A stretch of DNA of 17,334 nucleotides, from NCBI GenBank assembly GCA_903877945.1, contig CAIRFY010000080.1, positions 1 through 17,334 on the forward strand, written 5' to 3'. Positions 1 through 6,220 of the stretch are shown here, in pieces; within the stretch, counting starts at the first letter, position 1; each line of letters begins with the position of its first letter. The notes under the pieces were generated by a model that saw only the letters and a program-made list of their open reading frames with translations, did not search any database and was not told where the DNA came from. The position numbers and the translations under genes were made by a program. Origin of the DNA: an uncultured Oscillochloris sp. Its GTDB lineage: Bacteria > Chloroflexota > Chloroflexia > Chloroflexales > Chloroflexaceae.

Positions 1-41
1 AGCATCGCCTCGTCGCATCCTCGCCTCATCGCCACACTGTC

Positions 42-69
42 ACGCTGAAACCTGACACCTGAAACCTTG
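42..69. repeat. 7-bp tandem repeat, four degenerate units, upstream of the first gene
   Basis: Units ACGCTGA (42-48), AACCTGA (49-55), CACCTGA (56-62) and AACCTTG (63-69) follow each other with a strict 7-bp period. The sequence before position 42 is rich in CATCGCC/CTCGTCG-like words and may be a decayed part of the same or another array, but I cannot phase it. The array ends about 8 bp before the proposed promoter of the secreted-protein gene. Confidence 0.6.
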
Positions 70-76
70 TCTTTAG

Positions 77-85
77 TGATATACT
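77..85 (+). promoter_or_regulatory. Candidate extended -10 promoter for the secreted-protein gene
   Basis: TGATATACT reads as an extended -10 (TGn followed by TATACT, one mismatch to TATAAT). No good -35 hexamer lies 16-18 bp upstream; that position is occupied by the 7-bp repeat array. Transcription would start near 92 and give a leader of about 98 nt before the start at 190. This is a motif match only. Confidence 0.4.
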
Positions 86-179
86 CAGGGTGCTATTTCC
101 CCGTACTTGGCATCGTATTCTCCTCCCACCCACTCCAAGTGATCATCACATCGTGGCCGTACTGCATTCAGAGAAGAAT

Positions 180-184
180 GGAGG
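180..184 (+). promoter_or_regulatory. Ribosome binding site that sets the first gene's start
   Basis: GGAGG lies 5 nt before the ATG at 190. The alternative ATG at 178 overlaps this site and has no comparable Shine-Dalgarno sequence. The reading frame open from 67 has no ribosome binding site, and its first 37 codons do not resemble a protein start. Confidence 0.75.
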
Positions 185-189
185 TCGTC

Positions 190-2595
190 ATGTTTCGATC
201 ACTCCGCGTACGCATGTTCCTATCCCTGGTAACCTTCGGGTTCGTCCTGATCTTCACAGTGCCCCAGGTCTTCGGTCGCACGCCGCCCGCCGCCGTCCAG
301 GCGATTGCCCATCCGCAGGCGCTGTTAAGCCCTAACGCAGCGCTCACGGGTGCTTTGCAGCTCTACCACCCCATGTTCCACAAAGCGTACTATGGCTATG
401 ATTCGAGCGTGTACGTCCAGAACCTCGGCGCGAGTCCGGCCAACTACACCCTCAATTTCTTCGGCACAGGGGTTAGCTACACACCGCCCGCGCTTGCACC
501 CGGCGCGTCGGCGCTGATCTCGGCAACGGATGTGATCTCGTTGCCAACCCGATTCATAGGCAACCTGATGATCAATTCAACCGAGCCGATGCAGAGCCTA
601 CAGATCGAACGTGTGGCAACCGGTATCGACCAGATGTACATCTACAACGGCATCCCGCCCACCGCTGCCGCCACGGATCTGCGCTTCGGCCCATTCGTCA
701 AGTCAACGACGGGCATGTCAGCTATCACCGTGCAAAATATCGGCACATCTGTGGCCAACTTGACCTTCTATCTGTATGACTCTAGCGGGAGCCTCGTACT
801 CACTTATCCCTATCCCTCCCCCATAAATCCCGGCGGTGGGGCAAGTGTGGTTGGCCTAACCATGCCCGCACTGCTCGATGGTACCTACTCCCTGCGGGTT
901 TCCTCGACGACGCCTATCGTCGGCTTCCTCAGCTATGAGAAGAGTAACGACACGACGGAACGCTGGATTCGTCCCGCTATGACGATCAATACGGGGTCAA
1001 CTTCCGGTGTGAACTACAATTATGTGCCGCGCTTCTACCGTTCGGCGGTAGGTGTGGACGGCACGCGCTCCACCCGGCTCACCCTGCTCAACACAGGCAC
1101 GGTTGCCGCCAATGCGTCGGTGTTGTTCTATAACATCACTGGCACGCTGACGTTTTCCAACACCCAGAGCATCGCGGCGGGGGGTATGGCGTTTGTTGAC
1201 CCGGCTGCAACGCTGCTACCCGCAGGTTTCGCTGGTAGCGCGGTGGTCAGTAGCGATCAGCCTCTGGGGCTGACTGAACTCACCACCTACGACAGCGGGG
1301 GAACGACGGTTCCCCGTACCAGCAACGCAGATAGCTACATGCTGACGAGCCCGGCAATCCCCAGCCTGATGCCGTCGTTCCCGTATCTGGCCTTCGGGAC
1401 AGGTGAACAGACGGTGGTTCATGCGCAAAACGTCACAACCCAGACCACAGATCTTCAGCTTATGCTCTCCGGCGGATTCGTGGGAACATACCCTCGTGTG
1501 GCCCCGAACGCTTCGGCACGCTTCGGCACAGTATTGATGGCTGGGGCGGGAAGCTATACCGGCATGGGGACGATCACAACGAACGCGCTGGTCTCCGTCT
1601 TGGTTGACATCGAGGGTGCCTTCCCGGCCCCGCCCACCACGCCCACGATGACCGCCACGCCCACGCCGACCCTCCCAGGAACGCCGGTGGCCACGCTGAC
1701 GGCCACGCCCGTGATTACGATGTCGGCCACGCCCACGGCCATACCTGGGGTCACACTGACGCCCACGTGGGTGATCACGGGCACAGTTACGCCCGCCACG
1801 CCCACGGCCTTCCCCGTGGGCACACTGACGCCCACGCCCGTGATCACGGGCACGATCACGCTGACGCCCACACCCGTGATCACGGGCACGGTTACGCCCA
1901 CAGCCACGTCCACGGCCTTGCCCGTAGGTACGCCCACGGACACACCCGTGATCACGGGCACGATCACGCCCGCCACGCCCACGCCCGTGGGCACGCTGAC
2001 GGCGACACCTGTAGGCACCATCTCGGCCACACCCACGTCCACTACTATCCCGGCAACACCTACGGCAACGCTCGTAGCCACGATCTCGGCTACGCCCATG
2101 CCCGGAACGCCCACGGCCACCGCCATACCCGCCACCCAGATACCCACACCGACAGCAGCGGGGGGCTCAGTTGTGACGCCAACCCTCTACCTGAATTATC
2201 TGCTGGGGGCACCTGGGAGCGTCTTCGTGGTGACTGGCTACAACTACCCGCCGGGTAGCAGCGTTGATCTGCTGGTCAACGGGCTTGTGGCGGCGAACGT
2301 GACGGCGGACGGCTCCGGCGGCTTCAGTTTGTTGCTACAGACACCGAGCGGTGCCCTACCCGGCTTTTACGTTGTGACGGCGGTCGTGCATCCGATCCCA
2401 GTCGCTGCCTTGTCCCAGGCGAGTACCACCGCGCCACAGTTCGGAGTCTTCCATCTCGTCACCAGCGGAGAGGGGGCCGTTGTGCGGGTGGCACCGCCCG
2501 GTGCCCCAACGACCAAGGTGGACGTTCCCACCGCTGCGGCTGCGAACCCGCTCGCAAGCCCACCCTACACCTACCTACCGATCATCCGGCGCTGA
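190..2595 (+). CDS. Secreted Chloroflexi-type surface protein with four repeated beta modules and a Thr/Pro-rich stalk
   Basis: The product is 801 aa and its function is not recognised. Residues 1-30 form a signal peptide: Arg-rich start, a hydrophobic run FLSLVTFGFVLIFTV, then VFG before RTPPAA. Four diverged copies of one module of about 75 residues follow, near 71-144, 177-254, 295-371 and 408-477. Each has a (V)QNxGtxxAN- or LNtGTxxAN-like opening, an Asn/Tyr-rich strand, a Pro-Gly turn, and in most copies an L-P-x-x-F-x-G-type segment. Residues about 480-656 are almost entirely Thr, Pro, Val, Ile and Gly, a stalk-like low-complexity region. A compact Ig-like segment (about 663-750, with PPGSSVDLLVNG) follows, and the protein ends in YTYLPIIRR. 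I infer an exported, envelope-attached protein, possibly in adhesion or sheath structure. The start at 190 is chosen for its GGAGG. The gene appears to stand alone and ends at a strong hairpin. Confidence 0.8.
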   Translation: MFRSLRVRMFLSLVTFGFVLIFTVPQVFGRTPPAAVQAIAHPQALLSPNAALTGALQLYHPMFHKAYYGYDSSVYVQNLGASPANYTLNFFGTGVSYTPPALAPGASALISATDVISLPTRFIGNLMINSTEPMQSLQIERVATGIDQMYIYNGIPPTAAATDLRFGPFVKSTTGMSAITVQNIGTSVANLTFYLYDSSGSLVLTYPYPSPINPGGGASVVGLTMPALLDGTYSLRVSSTTPIVGFLSYEKSNDTTERWIRPAMTINTGSTSGVNYNYVPRFYRSAVGVDGTRSTRLTLLNTGTVAANASVLFYNITGTLTFSNTQSIAAGGMAFVDPAATLLPAGFAGSAVVSSDQPLGLTELTTYDSGGTTVPRTSNADSYMLTSPAIPSLMPSFPYLAFGTGEQTVVHAQNVTTQTTDLQLMLSGGFVGTYPRVAPNASARFGTVLMAGAGSYTGMGTITTNALVSVLVDIEGAFPAPPTTPTMTATPTPTLPGTPVATLTATPVITMSATPTAIPGVTLTPTWVITGTVTPATPTAFPVGTLTPTPVITGTITLTPTPVITGTVTPTATSTALPVGTPTDTPVITGTITPATPTPVGTLTATPVGTISATPTSTTIPATPTATLVATISATPMPGTPTATAIPATQIPTPTAAGGSVVTPTLYLNYLLGAPGSVFVVTGYNYPPGSSVDLLVNGLVAANVTADGSGGFSLLLQTPSGALPGFYVVTAVVHPIPVAALSQASTTAPQFGVFHLVTSGEGAVVRVAPPGAPTTKVDVPTAAAANPLASPPYTYLPIIRR
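1630..2160 (+). repeat. Thr/Pro-coding imperfect tandem repeats with repeated CCCGTGATCACGGG palindromes
   Basis: This is a low-complexity coding stretch built from variants of ACGCCCACG, GTGATCACGGGCACG and GTGGGCACGCTGACG, encoding TPTPVITGTVT-like repeats. The perfect 14-bp palindrome CCCGTGATCACGGG occurs at 1837-1850, 1873-1886 and 1945-1958 (spacings 36 and 72 bp), and a shorter GTGATCAC core lies at 1771-1778. The repeat is biased enough to keep other frames open (Val/Gly-rich on the opposite strand, His-rich in another forward frame); these are by-products. Confidence 0.85.
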
Positions 2596-2601
2596 AACGT
2601 G

Positions 2602-2637
2602 AAGAGCCGGGCTGCATATCCTTGCAGCCCGGCTCTT
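2602..2637 (+). terminator. Strong hairpin terminator after the secreted-protein gene
   Basis: A perfect 15-bp inverted repeat (arms 2602-2616 and 2623-2637) encloses the 6-nt loop TATCCT, starting 6 nt after the stop codon. The stem is GC-rich with AA/TT at its base, but only two T follow, so it lacks a long U tract. It could stop transcription or protect the 3' end. Confidence 0.8.
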
Positions 2638-2660
2638 ATCCGTGTATCTAAACGAGTCCA

Positions 2661-2804
2661 CCGTCGCTCAGCCCTCACCCCCCCAGCCCCCTCTCCCTGA
2701 GCGGGAGAGGGGGAGTTGGAGGCGTCCTGCTGAGGAATCACCCCTCTCCCTCACGGGGAGAGGGGCAGGGGTGAGGGGGCAAGGTCAGCTTATTCGAAAA
2801 GTAT
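2661..2804. repeat. C/G-rich multi-hairpin repeat element, copy 1
   Basis: The core (about 2665-2780) opens with GCCCTCACCC and closes with GGGTGAGGGGGC, which pair as outer arms. Inside are two hairpins: 2687-2714, CCCCCTCTCCC against GGGAGAGGGGG around TGAGC, and 2741-2765. The flank 2792-2804 is ATTCGAAAAGTAT. A second copy at 9508-9653 matches at almost every base of the arms and first hairpin, and a third begins at 17296. It fills the space between the convergent secreted-protein and GNAT genes. It encodes no protein I believe; the open frame across it is a translation of the palindrome. Size and structure suggest a non-autonomous REP/MITE-like element. Confidence 0.85.
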
Positions 2805-2809
2805 TGGGA

Positions 2810-3358
2810 CTAAACCCGCACGAAGGCCGACATGATCACAATGTCGTGAAGGTTGCCGTCGCGGTCAATCGCGTGGCGGGCCAACTGGCCCTCTACGGCG
2901 AAGCCCAGATGACTGAAGATCGCCTGGCCCGCTGTCAGGGCTACTTGCATGTCAACGGTCACCTTAGTGGCACCTAGCTCGCGAGCCGCGTCCACAATCG
3001 CCTGGGCCATATACATCCCCAGGCCGCTGCGCCGCCAGCCTCGGTCAACAATCAGGCGGATGTTTGCTACGTGGTAAGACCAGCCGGGCATGCGCAGGGC
3101 ACCGCTGTAGGCGACAATCGAGCCTTCGTCGGTGACGGCCACCACCTGCCGCCAGTTCTCCGCCGCGTTCGCATTGATCAGCCGTGCGATAATCTCGGGG
3201 TTTTGGAAATCGTCCTCAAGGTACAGGAGATCGTTTTTTGGCAGGCCCATGCCAAAGTTTGCGAGAGCAGCGCGATCTTGCTCCATAAGCGGGCGGATCG
3301 TCACTGTCCTACCATCCTTCAATGCCACGCTGCCGGCCGCTTCAGTGCGTTGCGTCAT
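2810..3358 (-). CDS. GNAT-family N-acetyltransferase
   Basis: The product is 182 aa and transfers an acetyl group from acetyl-CoA to an amine whose identity cannot be read from sequence. An N-terminal strand VTIRPLMEQDRAAL is typical of GNAT motif C, and the acetyl-CoA pyrophosphate loop is RGWRRSGLGMYMAQA at 106-120 (R109-R110-x-G112-x-G114, motif A). The C-terminal segment AGQAIFSHLGFAVEGQL (143-159) is the usual motif B region. The length is normal for a single-domain GNAT. The start is supported by AGGAGG six nt upstream (3365-3370 on the opposite strand). The gene is divergent from the thiolase gene and convergent with the secreted-protein gene, so nothing nearby suggests its substrate. 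Its TAG stop lies 5 nt from the ATACTTTTCGAAT flank of repeat copy 1. Confidence 0.85.
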   Translation of the reverse strand: MTQRTEAAGSVALKDGRTVTIRPLMEQDRAALANFGMGLPKNDLLYLEDDFQNPEIIARLINANAAENWRQVVAVTDEGSIVAYSGALRMPGWSYHVANIRLIVDRGWRRSGLGMYMAQAIVDAARELGATKVTVDMQVALTAGQAIFSHLGFAVEGQLARHAIDRDGNLHDIVIMSAFVRV

Positions 3359-3532
3359 GACCTGCCTCCTAAATTATGGGGGATGTTTCAGCTCTCGAAC
3401 ATGAGATGACTGAACTTTAGCATAATATAGTTACACCTGAGTTACTTTCTTCATTCTGTGGCTAGATTGCTACTTTTTGACAGATTTTGCAAGAATCCGT
3501 TGCTGATTCTTCCCCGCTCATCTTGGCAATGC

Positions 3533-3541
3533 TGGTATAAT
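3533..3541 (+). promoter_or_regulatory. Candidate extended -10 promoter for the thiolase gene
   Basis: TGGTATAAT is a perfect extended -10 (TGn plus consensus TATAAT). No -35-like hexamer sits at the normal distance; a TTGACA at 3477-3482 is too far away (53 bp) to belong to it. Transcription would begin around 3548, leaving a leader of about 83 nt. The divergent GNAT promoter should also lie in 3359-3600, where the A/T-rich stretch 3419-3432 could supply its -10, but that is not clear. Confidence 0.5.
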
Positions 3542-3630
3542 GACGCTCGTCCCAGGCAGTTATCGAAACATACTACAGATGCCCGTCGCGTGTCTGTGTG
3601 CTGCGGATTGACAGTGACAAGGAGGCCCTA

Positions 3631-4818
3631 ATGAGTCCTGCTCGCGAGGTCGTTGTCCTCAGTGGTGTTCGCACTGCGATTGGAAGCTTTGGTGGGGGTC
3701 TGAAGGATCAGCCGCCATCTGAACTGGCCGCCCTGGTTGTTCGTGAGGCGTTGTCCCGCGCCGGTGTCGATGTGACCGAGATGGGTCATGTCGCTTTTGG
3801 TCATGTCATTAACACTGAACCCCACGACATGTATCTCTCCCGCCTGGCCGCCGTTAAGGGTGGGCTTTCGGTAGAGACCCCTGCTTTTAATGTGAACCGA
3901 CTCTGCGGCAGCGGGCTGCAGGCGATCATATCGGTTTCTCAGGCGATCCTGCTGGGCGATACGGACGGCGGAGTGGCGGGCGGCGCTGAGGTGATGAGCC
4001 GTAGCCCGTATTCCGTACCGGCGATGCGCTGGGGCGCACGCATGAACGATGCGAAGATGCTCGATATGATGGTCGGTGCCCTGAGCGACCCCTTCGACGA
4101 TGTTCATATGGGCATCACTGCCGAGAATGTGGCGGCGAAATGGCAGATCAGCCGCGAGGATCAGGACGCTCTGGCCGTGGTGAGCCACCAGCGCGCCGCC
4201 GCTGCGGTTGCGGCGGGTCACTTCACAAGCCAGATCCTGCCGATCTCGATCAAGGTCAAGGGCGGTACGGGTTTCTTCGATACCGATGAGAACGTCCGTG
4301 GCGACGCCACGATTGAGAAGATGGCGAAGCTGCGCCCGGTCTTCCAGAAGGACGGCTCGGTGACGGCGGGCAACGCATCGAGCATTAACGATGCGGCCGC
4401 TGCGGTGGTGCTGATGGAGCGCGGCGCGGCTGAGCAGCGCGGCTATAAGCCGTTGGCGCGGCTGGTGGGCTATAGCCACGCCGGCGTTGAGCCAAAGTAT
4501 ATGGGCATCGGCCCGGTGCCTGCCGTCCGCAAGGTGCTTGAGCGCACCGGCCTGTCGATCAGCGACATCGACATCTTTGAGGTGAATGAGGCGTTCGCTG
4601 CCCAGGCTCTCGCTGTGTCTCGGGATCTGGATCTGCCGCCCGAGAAGGTCAATCCTAATGGTAGCGGTATCTCGCTGGGCCACCCGATTGGGGCCACCGG
4701 GGCGCTCCTGACCGTGAAGGCGGTGTACGAACTACAGCGCACGGGTGCGCGCTACGCCCTCGTGACCATGTGTATCGGCGGCGGCCAGGGTATTGCGGCG
4801 ATTTTTGAGCGGCTGTAG
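3631..4818 (+). CDS. phaA: Acetyl-CoA acetyltransferase (thiolase), PHA precursor pathway
   Basis: The product is 395 aa, the usual thiolase length. It condenses two acetyl-CoA to acetoacetyl-CoA in the cytoplasm, the first step of PHB synthesis. The three catalytic residues are in canonical context: nucleophile C92 in NRLCGSGLQA, H351 in SGISLGHPIGATG, and C381 in MCIGGGQG. The 92/351/381 spacing equals that of the Zoogloea ramigera enzyme (89/348/378) shifted by three. The NEAFAAQAL motif is present. The start at 3631 has AAGGAGG five nt upstream (3619-3625); an in-frame extension to 3598 lacks a site. A reductase gene follows in the same direction after 165 bp containing a 7-bp repeat array, supporting a biosynthetic PHA role over beta-oxidation. 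A degradative thiolase remains possible. Confidence 0.88.
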   Translation: MSPAREVVVLSGVRTAIGSFGGGLKDQPPSELAALVVREALSRAGVDVTEMGHVAFGHVINTEPHDMYLSRLAAVKGGLSVETPAFNVNRLCGSGLQAIISVSQAILLGDTDGGVAGGAEVMSRSPYSVPAMRWGARMNDAKMLDMMVGALSDPFDDVHMGITAENVAAKWQISREDQDALAVVSHQRAAAAVAAGHFTSQILPISIKVKGGTGFFDTDENVRGDATIEKMAKLRPVFQKDGSVTAGNASSINDAAAAVVLMERGAAEQRGYKPLARLVGYSHAGVEPKYMGIGPVPAVRKVLERTGLSISDIDIFEVNEAFAAQALAVSRDLDLPPEKVNPNGSGISLGHPIGATGALLTVKAVYELQRTGARYALVTMCIGGGQGIAAIFERL

Positions 4819-4820
4819 TT

Positions 4821-4957
4821 ATTGTGGATTGTGGGTTGCAGATTGTGGATTATGAGGAAGATTGTGGCTGGTGCAATGCCAATCCACAATCCACAATCCA
4901 CAATCCACAATCCACAATCCACAATCCACAATCCACAATCCACAATCCACAATCTGC
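4821..4957. repeat. 7-bp tandem repeat array (AATCCAC) with inverted arm, between phaA and phaB
   Basis: Ten perfect AATCCAC units run from 4881 to 4950, followed by one variant, AATCTGC (4951-4957). Upstream, 4821-4867 holds the complementary polarity: ATTGTGG at 4821, 4828, 4842 and 4861, with variants GTTGCAG (4835) and ATTATGA (4849). The two arms can pair over some 25-30 bp around a short spacer (4868-4880). The array starts 2 nt after the thiolase stop and ends just before the reductase's ribosome binding site (about 4967-4973). It could attenuate phaB relative to phaA. Reading frames of the WIVDCGL type across it are artefacts. Confidence 0.92.
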
Positions 4958-4983
4958 AATTCTTGTAAGGGGATTTTTATATT

Positions 4984-5727
4984 ATGGGTAAGCTCGACGG
5001 AAAGGCGGCCCTCGTAACAGGGGCCTCGCGGGGGATTGGCCGGGCGATTGCGGTGCTGCTGGCCAAAGAGGGCGCGAAGGTGGCTTTGAACTATCACAGT
5101 GATGTGACTGGTGCCCAGAGTGTGGCCGATGAGATTGCGAGCTTCGGCGGCACCGCGATGCTGAGCCAGTCCGATGTGTCGGTCTCGGACGAGGCCCGTG
5201 CGATGATCAAGAAGATCGTGGACACCTGGGGGCGTCTGGATGTGCTGGTGAATAACGCCGGTATCACCCGCGACCGCTCAATGCGCAAGCTGACCGACGA
5301 TGACTGGGTGACGGTGATCAACACCAACCTGAACAGCGTCTATTGGTGTACATCGGCGGCTATGCCGGTCATGATCGACCAGAAGTTTGGTCGGATCATC
5401 AACCTCAGCTCATACGTGGGCCAGGCCGGCAACTTCGGCCAGGCCAACTACGCCGCCTCAAAGGGCGGGATCATCGCCTTCACCAAGACGGCGGCGATTG
5501 AGTTGGCGAAGTTTAACATCACGGTCAACGCCCTGGCCCCCGGCTTCACCCTCACCGACATGCTCTCGAAGGTGTCCGATGCCGTCCAGGATCAGATCAA
5601 GGCTAAGATCCCGATGGGTCGCTTCGGCTTACCCGAGGAGATGGCGAAGGCGGTGCTGTTCCTGGCTGCTGACGCCGACTACATCACTGGGCAGCAGATC
5701 AATGTGAATGGCGGAGTGTTTATGTAA
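4984..5727 (+). CDS. phaB: Acetoacetyl-CoA reductase / 3-oxoacyl-ACP reductase (SDR family)
   Basis: The product is 247 aa, a classical short-chain dehydrogenase. It would use NADPH to reduce acetoacetyl-CoA to (R)-3-hydroxybutyryl-CoA, the monomer donor for PHB. The cofactor loop is TGASRGIG (12-19), followed by NNAG (90-93), catalytic S143, Y156 and K160 (Y-A-A-S-K), and the C-terminal NVNGGVFM. The weak ribosome binding site AAGGGGA lies 10 nt before the ATG. FabG and PhaB cannot be separated on these motifs alone. The position behind a thiolase, and the absence of other fatty-acid synthesis genes, favour PhaB. The gene converges on a small phasin-like gene across a 7-bp repeat hairpin. 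Confidence 0.82.
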   Translation: MGKLDGKAALVTGASRGIGRAIAVLLAKEGAKVALNYHSDVTGAQSVADEIASFGGTAMLSQSDVSVSDEARAMIKKIVDTWGRLDVLVNNAGITRDRSMRKLTDDDWVTVINTNLNSVYWCTSAAMPVMIDQKFGRIINLSSYVGQAGNFGQANYAASKGGIIAFTKTAAIELAKFNITVNALAPGFTLTDMLSKVSDAVQDQIKAKIPMGRFGLPEEMAKAVLFLAADADYITGQQINVNGGVFM

Positions 5728-5822
5728 TGCAAAATGCAAAATGCAAAATGCAAAATTAATTTTACATTTTGCATCTTGCATCTTGCACCTTACATTTTGC
5801 ATCTTGCATTTTGCATTTTGCA
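5728..5822. repeat. 7-bp tandem repeat array (TGCAAAA / TTTTGCA) forming a large hairpin after phaB
   Basis: Four perfect TGCAAAA units occupy 5728-5755, starting at the base after the phaB stop. After the spacer TTAA (5756-5759), nine complementary units run from 5760 to 5822: TTTTACA, TTTTGCA, TCTTGCA, TCTTGCA, CCTTACA, TTTTGCA, TCTTGCA, TTTTGCA, TTTTGCA. The first arm pairs with the start of the second around only TTAA. It ends 5 nt before the stop of the opposing gene, so it could act as a bidirectional terminator. The unit is unrelated to the AATCCAC unit on the other side of phaB. Confidence 0.93.
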
Positions 5823-5827
5823 TTGAC

Positions 5828-6124
5828 TCACTTTCCTTGCTTTCCGATGATCTCTTTCACATCGTCGGAGTAGCCCTGCCAAGCCTGAAGCATTTCTCTG
5901 TTCAGCCGATGCTGGGTTCTGATCGTGTCGGCGACCGCCTGCTCTGCGGAGGTGCGTAGGCTGCGGCTGTAGTCCCAGTTTTTGAGGACAACATCGAAAG
6001 CCATGTCGGTGCTGGTGGTGAGGAGATCATTCCAGGCCCGCACCGAGCGGAGCATCATATCAGCTGCGCCAGCGTATTGCTGGCGCAGTTGCGCTTCTGG
6101 CTGACTGGTATCGTCGCTAGCCAT
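5828..6124 (-). CDS. Small phasin-like protein, putative PHA granule-associated
   Basis: The product is 98 aa. It has no signal peptide and no membrane segment. Apart from a polar N-terminus it appears wholly helical and amphipathic: AWNDLLTTSTDMAFDV, then a Gln/Arg/Glu-rich heptad-like helix to the Lys-rich C-terminus. Phasins and PhaE-type subunits are short helical proteins of this sort. The main argument is its place beside the PHA thiolase and reductase, on the opposite strand and facing them. No catalytic motif is visible. AAGGA lies about 8 nt before the ATG. Its promoter must lie in the 96 bp shared with the divergent BTAD regulator, where an A/T-rich TATTTT-like site (complement of 6142-6148) is the only candidate. 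The function is inferred and could be wrong. Confidence 0.6.
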   Translation of the reverse strand: MASDDTSQPEAQLRQQYAGAADMMLRSVRAWNDLLTTSTDMAFDVVLKNWDYSRSLRTSAEQAVADTIRTQHRLNREMLQAWQGYSDDVKEIIGKQGK

Positions 6125-6220
6125 GAGATTTTCCTTTGGTAGTAAAATAGCCCTGTCGGACTATGTGGTGAGGTGCTGGATAGGGCCACACGCCCTGGCA
6201 GCAGACTGTCAGGCAGGTGT

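Noticed and set aside
1554..2147. 197-codon Val/Gly-rich frame antisense to the Thr/Pro stalk, and a His-rich forward frame at 1767-2258
   Set aside because: Both are other-frame translations of a low-complexity repeat and have no ribosome binding site. The His-rich protein looks metal-binding, but its composition follows from the CCCACG repeats.
2642..2977. Open frame across repeat copy 1
   Set aside because: It translates the palindromic C/G-rich element and then runs antisense into the GNAT gene.
3477..3482. TTGACA as -35 for the thiolase promoter
   Set aside because: No acceptable -10 lies 16-18 bp downstream (TTGCTG at 3500), and the good TATAAT at 3536 is 53 bp away.
3628..4683. 351-codon open frame antisense to the thiolase
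   Set aside because: The thiolase on the plus strand has all catalytic motifs in place; the antisense translation is rich in His, Arg and Asp without domain features.
4752..5097. WIVDCGL-repeat frames on the minus strand
   Set aside because: They translate the 7-bp array (a 21-bp super-period gives a 7-residue repeat) and run into phaA or phaB antisense.
4821..5822. Possible CRISPR array
   Set aside because: The units are 7 bp with no spacers, the arms are inverted, and there are no cas genes.
5629..5959. Gln/Lys/Cys-rich (minus) and Phe/Cys/His-rich (plus) frames over the TGCAAAA array
   Set aside because: Same artefact: 7-bp repeats read as protein, with no start signal.
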